Source: Salinirussus sp.
GTDB lineage: Archaea; Halobacteriota; Halobacteria; Halobacteriales; Haloarculaceae
Direction: 5' to 3'
NCBI GenBank assembly: GCA_028275005.1
Contig: JAQCNN010000214.1
Location: 1 to 12,809, forward strand
DNA: 12,809 nt
In this document: positions 5,627-12,563 of the stretch, in pieces
Layout: each line of letters opens with the position of its first letter
Numbering within the stretch: position 1 is the first letter of the stretch
Notes under the pieces: generated by a model
The model's input: the letters and a program-made list of their open reading frames with translations, nothing else
Told to the model about the DNA's origin: nothing
The model's database searches: none
Program-made: the position numbers and the translations under genes

Positions 5627-6982
5627 ATGGCTACGCCGTCCCGGGTACGTCCGAACGTCCCCCGCGAGCAGTTCGCCTTCGAGTACCGGCCGGAGACGGA
5701 CCAGTCCTTCGAGAACGCGCTCGCGAAAGCCCGCTCGGGCGAGCGCCTCTCCGTCGCGGACGGGGTCGAACTCCTCGTGACTGGCACCGACCGCACGGGG
5801 ATCGACCTCGAACGAAAGGAACTCGTCCTCGAGGCCGCCGACCGCCGCCGCGCCGAGGTGGTCGGCGACGAGGTCACCTTCGTCGCCAACCTCAACAACA
5901 ACATCACCACCGCCTGCAACACGGGCTGTCTGTTCTGTAACTTCAAGGACCGCTCCGAGCAGTTCCTCGAGGACAGCAACGCCGACCACGGCGGCTTCAC
6001 AAAGACCCCCGAGGAGTCACGCCGGATCGTCGCCGAGGCCGTCGACCGCGGGATCTACGAGGTGACCTCCGTCTCGGGACTCCACCCCGCCTTTGCGCTT
6101 GACGACGACCACCGCGCCCTGCTGGAGGCCAGTGACCGCGGCGACCTCAACTACAAGTCCCCCGACCGCTACGAGGTCGACCCCGGCACCTACGTCGAGC
6201 AGATGCGGGCGATGAGCGTCGACGACCTCCACGTCCACTCGATGACCCCCGAGGAGGGGTACCACGCTCGCCGGGGGACCGACTGGTCCTACGAGGAGGT
6301 CTACGGCCGGCTGGCCGAGGCGGGCCTGGACTCGGTGCCGGGCACCGCCGCGGAGATCCTCGTCGACGAGGTCCGGGACGTCATCTGCCCGGGGAAGATC
6401 GACACCGGAGAGTGGGTCCGGGCGATCGAGGCCGCCGCAAATGTCGGCCTCCCGACGACCGCGACGGTCATGTACGGCCACGTCGAGAACGAGCGCCACC
6501 GCGTCGAACACTTGGACGTCATCCGCCGGCTGCAGGACCGGACCGACAATATCACCGAGTTCGTCCCACTCTCGTTCATCCATCCCGATACCCCGCTTCA
6601 CGACCGCGGGATGGTCGAGACCGGCGCCAACGTCCACGAGGACGAACTCATGATCGCCGTCTCGCGGCTGTATCTCGACAACATCGAGCATATCCAGTCC
6701 TCCTGGGTGAAATACGGCGACGAACAGGGGCTAAAGATGCTCTCCTGTGGTGCCGACGACTTTATGGGCACCATCCTGAGCGAGGAGATCACCAAGCGCG
6801 CCGGCGGCGACTACGGTGAGGCCCGCTCGGTCGCGGAGTACGTCGAGATGATCAGCGCGGTCGGCCGGGTCCCCGTCGAGCGCTCGACGGACTACACCGA
6901 GCGCCGGCGGGTCGACCCCGACGACACCCCCCACGGCCCCGAACTCGGCCCCCACGCTGACGGGACACCGCTCGTCGAGTAG
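5627..6982 (+). CDS. cofH: CofH, 5-amino-6-(D-ribitylamino)uracil-L-tyrosine 4-hydroxyphenyl transferase
   Basis: This 451-residue radical SAM enzyme performs the first half of Fo (F420 chromophore) synthesis, joining the hydroxyphenyl part of tyrosine to the ribitylaminouracil precursor; CofG then closes the ring. The [4Fe-4S] cluster motif is C97-x3-C101-x2-C104 in ACNTGCLFCNF. Further family features are the LNNNITTACNTGC lead-in, DLHVHSMTPEE after the barrel strands, TATVMYGHVE, EFVPLSFIHPDTPL, and QSSWVKYG with LSCGADDFMGT near the end. The FCNF signature and the companion YCTYY-type enzyme downstream distinguish this one as CofH and the other as CofG. ATG 5627 follows a strong TATA box by 27 bases; the longer open frame from 5489 overlaps the MFS gene and has no support. 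Confidence 0.95.
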   Translation: MATPSRVRPNVPREQFAFEYRPETDQSFENALAKARSGERLSVADGVELLVTGTDRTGIDLERKELVLEAADRRRAEVVGDEVTFVANLNNNITTACNTGCLFCNFKDRSEQFLEDSNADHGGFTKTPEESRRIVAEAVDRGIYEVTSVSGLHPAFALDDDHRALLEASDRGDLNYKSPDRYEVDPGTYVEQMRAMSVDDLHVHSMTPEEGYHARRGTDWSYEEVYGRLAEAGLDSVPGTAAEILVDEVRDVICPGKIDTGEWVRAIEAAANVGLPTTATVMYGHVENERHRVEHLDVIRRLQDRTDNITEFVPLSFIHPDTPLHDRGMVETGANVHEDELMIAVSRLYLDNIEHIQSSWVKYGDEQGLKMLSCGADDFMGTILSEEITKRAGGDYGEARSVAEYVEMISAVGRVPVERSTDYTERRRVDPDDTPHGPELGPHADGTPLVE

Positions 6983-7022
6983 GCTGTTGCTCCGTCGGTC
7001 AGGGCAGGCCAACAGCCGACGG
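6982..7022 (+). repeat. Interleaved inverted repeats after the cofH stop codon
   Basis: Two perfect inverted repeats interlock. GGCTGTTG (6982-6989) pairs with CAACAGCC (7010-7017), and CCGTCGG (6992-6998) pairs with CCGACGG (7016-7022). The first arm shares a base with the cofH stop codon. The two right arms overlap by two bases, so in RNA the stems would be alternatives or a slightly trimmed pseudoknot. No T-tract follows, so a simple terminator is not assured. The element also lies about 45-85 bases upstream of the lipoprotein start, so it could act on either gene. Confidence 0.45.
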
Positions 7023-7065
7023 GAGACAAAACTGATACAACCCTCCTGGGAGATAGTATGTCTCT

Positions 7066-7560
7066 ATGCCCTCCATCACGCGTCGAAGCCTCCTCGGACT
7101 CGCCGGGGCGGGCACAACTGTCGCCCTCGCAGGGTGCGGGCTGCTGGCCGGCGGTGAGGACTTTCCAACGGCCGGGAGCCTCGGGTTCGCGAACCTGGAC
7201 GACCTCCCGCACACACTCGGCGTTCGCGTGGTCGATGCGCCGGAGACCTACCGGGTCGACGGCCGGGAGCGTGGGGTCCCCCTCCCCCAGCGTCGACTCC
7301 AGGCGTCGGCGGCCCTGCGGCCCGGCGAGACCCTCCTCTACCCGAACGTGTTCACCGAACCGGTCGAATACGAGGTCGAGATCACCGCCGACGGTGGACC
7401 CCCCCGGAGGGAGGACGCCGGAACCGTGACGTTCGACCCGCAACTGCGCGGTGATGGCCGGTATCTCTCGGTCGAGACCGACGAGAGCGGCGAGACGGCC
7501 TGGGTCGTGACGGCTGCCGGTATCAGCGACCACTACGACGGGCCTGCCGACACCGGGTGA
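7066..7560 (+). CDS. Tat-exported lipoprotein, function unknown
   Basis: This 164-residue protein starts with a twin-arginine signal, TRRSLLGLAGAG (R6, R7), a hydrophobic stretch and a lipobox LAGC with C24 as the predicted lipidated cysteine. It should be exported folded and anchored to the outer face of the membrane, the usual haloarchaeal route. The mature part is rich in beta-strand-like segments (HTLGVRVVDAP, ASAALRPGETLLYPNVF, EYEVEITADGG), suggesting one Ig-like beta-sandwich domain; there is no enzyme motif or metal-ligand cluster that I recognise. A weak TATA-like ACTGATACAA lies about 30 bases upstream of ATG 7066. It sits between cofH (same strand) and cofG (convergent), but nothing in its sequence links it to F420. 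Confidence 0.88.
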   Translation: MPSITRRSLLGLAGAGTTVALAGCGLLAGGEDFPTAGSLGFANLDDLPHTLGVRVVDAPETYRVDGRERGVPLPQRRLQASAALRPGETLLYPNVFTEPVEYEVEITADGGPPRREDAGTVTFDPQLRGDGRYLSVETDESGETAWVVTAAGISDHYDGPADTG

Positions 7561-7562
7561 TA

Positions 7563-7580
7563 GTCGTCCCAGGTGACGAC
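7563..7580 (+). terminator. Possible hairpin after the lipoprotein gene
   Basis: GTCGTC-CCAGGT-GACGAC forms a perfect 6-base stem with a 6-base loop two bases after the lipoprotein stop codon. It lies between convergent genes, where a 3' end is expected. There is no T-tract, so it may stabilise the transcript end instead. The remaining 7581-7670 shows nothing I can call. Confidence 0.3.
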
Positions 7581-7670
7581 ACGCGTGGGTGTCGACAGGG
7601 GGTCACAGTACCACGCACTGGCGGCAAACACCTCCGGGCGGCCGAGCGCCGCCGTCTTCGCGCAGGTCGC

Positions 7671-8852
7671 TCAGAGCGACTCGCCCTGGAGGACGGCCCG
7701 GAACCGCCGGCCGGCGTCGGTCTCGGCACGAAGCGCGTCCTGGACCTGCTCGGGAACCCACCCGCCGCCTCCGGGGCTGGAGCCGCCGTCTGTCGCCGGC
7801 GCCGGCGTCGGTGCGGGCGTTCCCTCGAAGTCGGCCCGGAAGTCCGCCGGCAGATACCGCTCGTACACCGGCAGCCGCTCGCGCAGCGGCACCTCCGCGT
7901 GGTCGGCGATATCACGCAGGGCGTCCAGGGCCGGCCAGGCGTAGTCGGGGTTGATGTGGTCGTCGGTGACGGGGGAGACACCGCCCAGGTCGTCGATCCC
8001 ACAGTCCACCACCTCCCCGGCCGGCGCGAGGTTTGGCGGCACCTGCAGCGACACTGTCTCCGGCAGCGCCGCCCGGGCCATCGCGACCGCCCGGCGCAGC
8101 GTCTCCAGGTCGGGGGTCGGCCCCTGCCAGCGCTCGTTCTCGGCGACCGGCTGGACGATCACCTCCTGGACGTGGCCGTACCGCTCGTGGAGTTCGCGGA
8201 TGGCCAGGAGGCTCCGGGCCCGGTCGGCCCACTCCTCGCCGATGCCGACGAGGATGCCCGTGGTGAAGGGGATACCCAACTCCCCCGCGGTACGGATGGT
8301 TGCGAGCCGCTGTCCCGGCGACTTCGCGCGAGGCCCGCCGTGGGCCTGGACCTCCGCTGTCGTCTCCAGCATTACCCCCATCGAGGCGTTGCGGTCGGCG
8401 ACGGTCGCCATCTGCTCGCGGGTCTGGTCGCCGGGGTTGGCGTGGGGGAGCAGCCCCTCCTCCAGAGCGATCTCACAGGCCCGCCGGAGATACTCGTGGA
8501 TGGATCCAAAGCCCCAGGAGTCGAGTTGGTGGTGGACCTGGGTGTAGCGGTCGTCGGGGTCGTCACCGAAGGTGAACAGGGCCTCGGTACAGCCGGCCTC
8601 GGCGCCGGTTCGGACGATGTCACGGACCTCCGCCGGGCTCAGCAGCTCGGCCTGGCCCGGCGGGTCGTAGTAGGTGCAGTAGGTGCAGGTGTACCGGCAG
8701 GCGGTGGTCAGCGGCACGAAGACGTTCCGGCAAAAGGAGAGGTGGTCGGCCGGCTCCACGTCGGCGGGGCGGACCGCGAGCAGCTCCGACACAGCCGACT
8801 CGGAGCCGGGAAGCGAGAGGTCGATGTCGTAGGCCGGGGCGTCCGGGATCAC
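7671..8852 (-). CDS. cofG: CofG, 7,8-didemethyl-8-hydroxy-5-deazariboflavin (Fo) synthase subunit
   Basis: This 393-residue radical SAM enzyme completes the deazaflavin ring of Fo from the CofH product. The cluster motif is C52-x3-C56-x2-C59 in ACRYTCTYCTYY, preceded by the family phrase RNVFVPLTT. Downstream blocks include EALFTFGDDPDDRY, LPHANPGDQT, VMLETTAEVQAHGG and FTTGILVGIGE, all typical of CofG. GTG 8852 is chosen because the protein then begins VIPDAPAYDID, like relatives, and TTTTGAG lies about 26 bases upstream; the longer open frame reads into cofC. The C-terminus is unusual: a Pro/Ala/Gly-rich linker (about 343-364) precedes a helical tail ending RFRAVLQGESL. It follows cofC on the same strand with 74 bases between them. 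Confidence 0.94.
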   Translation of the reverse strand: MIPDAPAYDIDLSLPGSESAVSELLAVRPADVEPADHLSFCRNVFVPLTTACRYTCTYCTYYDPPGQAELLSPAEVRDIVRTGAEAGCTEALFTFGDDPDDRYTQVHHQLDSWGFGSIHEYLRRACEIALEEGLLPHANPGDQTREQMATVADRNASMGVMLETTAEVQAHGGPRAKSPGQRLATIRTAGELGIPFTTGILVGIGEEWADRARSLLAIRELHERYGHVQEVIVQPVAENERWQGPTPDLETLRRAVAMARAALPETVSLQVPPNLAPAGEVVDCGIDDLGGVSPVTDDHINPDYAWPALDALRDIADHAEVPLRERLPVYERYLPADFRADFEGTPAPTPAPATDGGSSPGGGGWVPEQVQDALRAETDAGRRFRAVLQGESL

Positions 8853-8874
8853 GCCACGGGCTCCGTGCCCGAGG

Positions 8875-8881
8875 CTCAAAA
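8875..8881 (-). promoter_or_regulatory. TATA-like box for cofG
   Basis: The minus strand reads TTTTGAG, centred about 26 bases before GTG 8852. It lies inside the 74-base cofC-cofG spacer and would allow cofG its own leaderless transcript in addition to any read-through from cofC. A 5-base stem CGGGC/GCCCG (8857-8871) lies between box and start. Confidence 0.45.
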
Positions 8882-8915
8882 CCGTTCGGGAGCAACGGCA
8901 CTCGGCGCCCTGGGC

Positions 8916-8927
8916 ACAGCCGGCAGT
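8916..8927 (-). repeat. Solo copy of the inverted-repeat arm at the cofC stop codon
   Basis: ACAGCCGGCAGT is identical to 12 bases of the arm of the element at 109-187. Reading the minus strand, the motif begins at the last base of the cofC TGA stop, much as the left-end element begins at the TGA of the zinc-binding protein gene. No second arm is visible within about 80 bases, so it is a solo site, a remnant, or chance. Confidence 0.4.
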
Positions 8928-9547
8928 CACCCGCTGCGCTCGGCCGTCATCCGGCCGCTGCCCGCCGAGACGCTGAAGCCCGCCTCCCGGAGCCACGCGG
9001 CGGCGTCGCCGTTGGAGTGTAACAGGACCTCCGCCAGGTCTGTGGGGTCGTCAACGTCGAGTGCGAGCCGGAAGGAGTCGACCGTCCGGACCGTCGCGCC
9101 GACCGCGGCGGCGGCCTCGCGGTGGTCGCGGTAGGAGACGCCGTGGTAGTCGACTCGAAACTCCGGGTGACGGGCGAGTAGGGCGTTGGTGCCACCGCCC
9201 AGGCCGGGCGCGAGTACCACGTCGGCCGGGTGCGAGAACAGCCGCTCCACAGCCGCCGGCGTCGTCAACGGGAGGTCGGCCATCACGACCGCGACGGGGG
9301 TCTCGGTAGCCCCGAGCACGGCGTTGACCGCAGGTGTGAGTGGGCGGTCGTCGACGCTGACATCGGCGTCAACGTCGGCCGGTGCGGTCGCGAGCACCTG
9401 GATATCGAGGTCACAGTCGGTCTCACGCAGGGCTGTGAGCACGTCCGCGAGCATCGCCCCCGCGAAGGCCCGGCGCTCTTCGGCGTCGAGAACGGGGTCG
9501 AGCCGCGTGTTGGGCTCCTGGGCGTCGAACGGGACGAGAACGCGCAT
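8927..9547 (-). CDS. cofC: CofC, 2-phospho-L-lactate guanylyltransferase
   Basis: This 206-residue nucleotidyltransferase (GT-A-like fold) joins GTP to 2-phospho-L-lactate, or to a related three-carbon phospho-acid such as phosphoenolpyruvate, giving the activated side chain that CofD transfers to Fo. Family marks are in order: N-terminal VLVPFDAQEPNTRLDPVL (the nucleotide-binding K/RxR region), MADLPLT with D91, the APGLGGGTNALL loop (113-124), FRVDYHGVSYRDH, and DSFRLALDVDDPTDL (157-171). The start is ATG 9547, giving the usual MRVLVPF opening. There is no convincing TATA box about 27 bases upstream, so read-through from cetZ, 79 bases upstream, is likely. The stop codon overlaps the solo repeat copy. 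The last 20 residues are variable and probably disordered. Confidence 0.93.
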   Translation of the reverse strand: MRVLVPFDAQEPNTRLDPVLDAEERRAFAGAMLADVLTALRETDCDLDIQVLATAPADVDADVSVDDRPLTPAVNAVLGATETPVAVVMADLPLTTPAAVERLFSHPADVVLAPGLGGGTNALLARHPEFRVDYHGVSYRDHREAAAAVGATVRTVDSFRLALDVDDPTDLAEVLLHSNGDAAAWLREAGFSVSAGSGRMTAERSG

Positions 9548-9574
9548 CTACCGGCTGCCGGGCCCGTGCTGTGG

Positions 9575-9595
9575 CCGGCCGGCACTCGCGGCCGG
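9575..9595 (-). other. GC-rich hairpin between cetZ and cofC
   Basis: CCGGCC (9575-9580) and GGCCGG (9590-9595) form a perfect 6-base stem with a 9-base loop in the 79-base spacer. In the minus-strand transcript it lies between the cetZ stop and the cofC start. No T-tract follows, so it could modulate read-through or be chance in GC-rich DNA. Confidence 0.25.
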
Positions 9596-9626
9596 AATCG
9601 TATCCCTCGGAGAGCGTGTCACTGTC

Positions 9627-10802
9627 TCAGAAGAGGGGGTCGAGCTCATCCTCCTCGTCCTCGACCAGCGTCTCCAGGTTGCCCTCGCTCTCCTGGCGGA
9701 TCTCGTCGATGTTGTCCTGTGCCTCGATGGCCACCTGCTGGAGCTCCTTGATCCGCGGGACGTTGTGGACGCCCGACAGCAACACGGCGGCGGCGACGCT
9801 GGGCTCGTTTTGCGGGTAGTCACCGCCCCGGACCTCCATGCTACCGGTCTGCTCCTCCAGCCACTTGCGCCCGCGCTCTATCCCCTTCCGGTTGAGGTAC
9901 TTCGGCGGGCCCGAGAGCACCAGTAGCGCCCGCTCGGCGCCCTCGATCTCACAGGGCAGGGTCAGCCGGCCGAGTGCGGCCTTCCGGACCAACGAGGTGA
10001 CCCGGTTTGTGGTGTTCGCGCTCTCGATCCCGTCGTCCTGGCCGTCACTCTTGAACCGCGAGAGCAGGCCGCCGGAGTTGCTCAACTCGACGGACTCGGT
10101 GGCGTACCCGACGGTAGAGACACCACCTCCGCCCAGCGTGTTGATGATCTCCGAGGAGTCGACGACACTCTCGGCGACGTTGTCACCGGCCTCGACCTCG
10201 CCGGCACCGAAGAGCACGCCGAACCTGCGGACGATCTCCTCGTTTATCTCGTCGTAGCCACCCTCGACGGACTCGCCGGTCTTGCGCCAGGCGTCGTTGT
10301 CGAAGACGAGGAGGTTGTCCACCTCGCGGACGAACGTCTGAAACGAGCGGGCGGCGTTGAGCGTGTAGATACCACCCTCGTCACTGCCGGGGAGCACACC
10401 CAGCCCGTAGACGGGTTCGGTGTAGATGCGCTTGAGGTGTTTCGCGACGACCGGTGACCCGCCCGAGCCGGTGCCCCCACCCAGCCCGGCGACGATCAGG
10501 AAGGCGTCCACCTCGTGGACCGGGATGCTGTCGATGGCTCCCTGGATCTCGTCGATATCCTCCTCGGCGATCTCGGCGCCGAGTTCGTTGTCCGCGCCGA
10601 CGCCGTGGCCTTTGACACGTGCCTGCCCGATGAGCACGCGGTTCTCCTGGGGGATCTGCTCCAGACCGAGGAGGTCCGCCTTCGCCGTGTTTACCGCGAC
10701 CGCGGAGCGGACGACCTGGCTGCCCGTCCGCTGGTCGTGCTCCAGAAATTTGTCGACGATTTTCCCGCCGGCCTGCCCAAAGCCGATCATCGCGAGTTTC
10801 AT
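9627..10802 (-). CDS. cetZ1: CetZ, tubulin-like cell-shape protein (CetZ1 type)
   Basis: This 391-residue GTPase of the tubulin/FtsZ superfamily polymerises at the membrane and in Haloferax volcanii controls rod shape and motility. The N-terminal nucleotide-binding loop is GFGQAGGK (7-14), the tubulin signature is GGGTGSG (108-114), and the catalytic-loop glutamate falls at E218 in SSEIIN, the same number as the residue whose mutation blocks H. volcanii CetZ1 function. The sequence reads as close to CetZ1 throughout, including GHGVGADNELGAEIAEEDID, and ends in an acidic tail EDEEDELDPLF. The start is ATG 10802, with a TATA-like GACTTATT about 31 bases upstream and a perfect 12-base palindrome touching the start codon. 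In H. volcanii, as I recall, cetZ1 also lies beside cofC and cofG, so the order appears conserved. Confidence 0.95.
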   Translation of the reverse strand: MKLAMIGFGQAGGKIVDKFLEHDQRTGSQVVRSAVAVNTAKADLLGLEQIPQENRVLIGQARVKGHGVGADNELGAEIAEEDIDEIQGAIDSIPVHEVDAFLIVAGLGGGTGSGGSPVVAKHLKRIYTEPVYGLGVLPGSDEGGIYTLNAARSFQTFVREVDNLLVFDNDAWRKTGESVEGGYDEINEEIVRRFGVLFGAGEVEAGDNVAESVVDSSEIINTLGGGGVSTVGYATESVELSNSGGLLSRFKSDGQDDGIESANTTNRVTSLVRKAALGRLTLPCEIEGAERALLVLSGPPKYLNRKGIERGRKWLEEQTGSMEVRGGDYPQNEPSVAAAVLLSGVHNVPRIKELQQVAIEAQDNIDEIRQESEGNLETLVEDEEDELDPLF

Positions 10803-10838
10803 TTCTTAAGAAAGGTGTGTTCATAGCGTGAATAAGTC
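10802..10838 (-). promoter_or_regulatory. cetZ promoter and start-codon palindrome
   Basis: The TATA-like sequence GACTTATT (10831-10838) lies about 31 bases before the ATG, allowing a leader of a few bases. TTTCTTAAGAAA (10802-10813) is a perfect 12-base palindrome whose end overlaps the T of the start codon. In this GC-rich genome such an AT-rich palindrome is conspicuous and may be an operator at the transcription start. Confidence 0.45.
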
Positions 10839-10860
10839 TTTTGCCCACGAATCGATCGCG

Positions 10861-10928
10861 AAAATTGGAGCGAGAGCGGCAATATCGCCACAACCGCCAG
10901 ACAGCGCCGGCGGGTAACGGTCGGTTAC
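10861..10928 (-). terminator. Possible 3' end of the NDUFA9-like gene
   Basis: A small stem GTAAC/GTTAC (10914-10918 with 10924-10928) overlaps the stop codon, and about 50 bases further on the minus strand reads AATTTT (10861-10866). Haloarchaeal transcripts often end at short T-runs, so termination before the cetZ promoter is plausible. Support is weak. Confidence 0.2.
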
Positions 10929-11830
10929 TCGAGACCGAGATATGAGCCCAGTGTCGTGAGGCCCGCTGGGGAGCGGTCGAAGGCGCCGATATCGTTGGCC
11001 TCGGTCGTGTTGTCGAACTTCAGCGACCGGTACTGGTCACCGCCCATCGGGAAGCCGGGGAGAACCCCCAGCGTCTTCAGCCCGACACCGGCAAGCCCCA
11101 TCGGAAGCCCGACGATCCGAATCGACGTCCCCTCGCTCTCGTAGACCATCTCGGTGACCTCCCGGAGCGTGAGCACCTCCGGCCCCCCGAGCTCGTAGGT
11201 CTCGCCGGCGTGGCCGTCCCCGACGGTGGCCTCGGCGGTCATCCCGGCGATATCCTCGACCCAGATGGGCTGAAACCGGGTCTCCCGGCCGCCGCCGGGC
11301 AGCGGGTACAGCGGGAGCCCGGGCGCGAACATCCCCTTCAGCCGCTTGGTGAAGGAGACAAACTCCCCGCCCTCCCCGAAGACGACCGACGGACGAAAGA
11401 CGACCCACTCCAGGTCGGCGTCGCGGACGACCTGCTCCGCACGGCCCTTCGCGCGGATGTAGTGGGTGTCACCGGCAGGGTCCGCGCCCAGCGCCGACAG
11501 CTGGACGAACCGGTCGACACCGTGTTCCTCGGCGGCTCGCACGCAGTTTTCGGTCCCGCCGCGGTGGACCTCGTCGTGGCGCTGGTTACCCCCCTCCGGC
11601 TCGAACAGCGGGGAGAGCGCCACCAGATTGACAACGGCGTCCTGCCCCTCGAAGTGACCGACAACCGAGTCATAGGCCGTCACGTCGCCCGTGGCCGTCG
11701 CCACATCCGCCGGGAGCGCGTCGGGGTCAGGGTCCCGGGAGAGCGCCGTCACGTCGTGTCCGCGGTCGACCAGTCGCGCACACAGGTACCGCCCGATGAA
11801 CCCGCTACCGCCTGCCACCAGAATATGCAT
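10925..11830 (-). CDS. NDUFA9-like NAD(P)-binding protein (atypical SDR)
   Basis: This 301-residue Rossmann-fold protein starts MHILVAGGSGFIGRYL, with the glycine-rich dinucleotide loop at 7-13. The catalytic-type Y124-x3-K128 pair (HYIRAKGRAEQ) is retained, followed by FRPSVVFGEGG and the substrate-domain segments RFQPIWVEDIA and TYELGGPEVLTLREV. It fits the atypical short-chain dehydrogenase group called complex I NDUFA9-like, whose members bind NADPH and may act as epimerases, quinone-related reductases or assembly factors. No complex I gene is in the window, so the role is open. ATG 11830 follows a TATA-like GCTTTACC by about 28 bases. It is transcribed toward cetZ but separated from it by 122 bases that hold the cetZ promoter. 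Confidence 0.9.
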   Translation of the reverse strand: MHILVAGGSGFIGRYLCARLVDRGHDVTALSRDPDPDALPADVATATGDVTAYDSVVGHFEGQDAVVNLVALSPLFEPEGGNQRHDEVHRGGTENCVRAAEEHGVDRFVQLSALGADPAGDTHYIRAKGRAEQVVRDADLEWVVFRPSVVFGEGGEFVSFTKRLKGMFAPGLPLYPLPGGGRETRFQPIWVEDIAGMTAEATVGDGHAGETYELGGPEVLTLREVTEMVYESEGTSIRIVGLPMGLAGVGLKTLGVLPGFPMGGDQYRSLKFDNTTEANDIGAFDRSPAGLTTLGSYLGLE

Positions 11831-11854
11831 GCGCCCCTCTCGGGACGGCTGACA

Positions 11855-11863
11855 GGTAAAGCT
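11855..11863 (-). promoter_or_regulatory. TATA-like box for the NDUFA9-like gene
   Basis: The minus strand reads AGCTTTACC, centred about 28 bases before ATG 11830. It is the only AT-rich patch in the GC-rich interval shared with the divergent tmk gene. Confidence 0.45.
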
Positions 11864-11929
11864 AACCGACTCCGTCCCGGTCGGACGCCTGGGTAGCGAG
11901 CCCCGGGCGGGCCGGCGGACGACCGACCG

Positions 11930-11937
11930 ACTTAGGT
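11930..11937 (+). promoter_or_regulatory. TATA-like box for tmk
   Basis: ACTTAGGT is centred about 26 bases before ATG 11960, giving a leaderless transcript. A short inverted repeat CCCGCCA-GTGGCGGG (11944-11958) lies between box and start codon. Confidence 0.5.
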
Positions 11938-11959
11938 GTCACCCCCGCCAGTGGCGGGT

Positions 11960-12547
11960 ATGCTCGTCACGCTAGAGGGGCTGGATGGCAGCGGGAAGAC
12001 CTCGTGTATCGAGGCCCTCCAGGCACACGGTGGGCTCCCCGCGGAGACCACGTTCACCCGGGAGCCGACCGGCGCCTGGTACGGGGACGCGGTCCGGCGC
12101 TCGCTGGGTGACGACACCGCCGACCCGCTGGCGGAGCTGTTTCTCTACACGGCCGACCACGCCGCCCACCTCGCCGATACGGTCGGTCCGGCGTTAGAGG
12201 CCGGCAACCCCGTCGTCTCCGACCGTTACTCCGACTCGCGGTACGCCTACCAGGGGGTGACCCTCGCCGACCGGTTCGATGACGCCGTCGCGTTCGTCCG
12301 GTCGGTCCACCGACCCTGGACGCGGCCGCCGGACCTGACGGTCTATCTCGACGTCGACCCCGAAACCGCCGCCGAGCGCGCCGGCGCGAACAACAAGTTC
12401 GAGACGGCCGACTACCTCGCGGCGGTCCGTGAGAACTACGAGCGGCTGACCGACGAGGACCCCGACCGTTTCGTCCGCGTCGACGCGACACAGTCCGAGG
12501 AGGCCGTCGTCGAGCAGGTCCTCGGCACCGTGACCGGTGTGCTCTGA
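11960..12547 (+). CDS. tmk: Thymidylate kinase (dTMP kinase)
   Basis: This 195-residue cytoplasmic enzyme phosphorylates dTMP to dTDP with ATP, an essential step of dTTP supply. The P-loop is EGLDGSGKT (6-14). REPTG (34-38) is the conserved arginine loop, SDRYSDSRYAYQG (87-99) holds the DRY and AYQG motifs that bind the thymidine nucleotide, and the LID region is AERAGANNKFE (138-148). The length is normal. ATG 11960 is preferred over the GTG-type start at 11936 because MLVTLEGLDGSGKT is the usual beginning and the TATA-like box at 11930-11937 covers the earlier start. It is divergent from the NDUFA9-like gene and converges on the membrane protein gene with 16 bases between stops. Confidence 0.94.
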   Translation: MLVTLEGLDGSGKTSCIEALQAHGGLPAETTFTREPTGAWYGDAVRRSLGDDTADPLAELFLYTADHAAHLADTVGPALEAGNPVVSDRYSDSRYAYQGVTLADRFDDAVAFVRSVHRPWTRPPDLTVYLDVDPETAAERAGANNKFETADYLAAVRENYERLTDEDPDRFVRVDATQSEEAVVEQVLGTVTGVL

Positions 12548-12563
12548 GGCGGTCGGTGGGAAC

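Noticed and set aside
7557..9134. Plus-strand open frame of 525 codons opposite cofG and cofC
   Set aside because: It is the antisense frame of two clearly identified F420 genes and has no recognisable domain.
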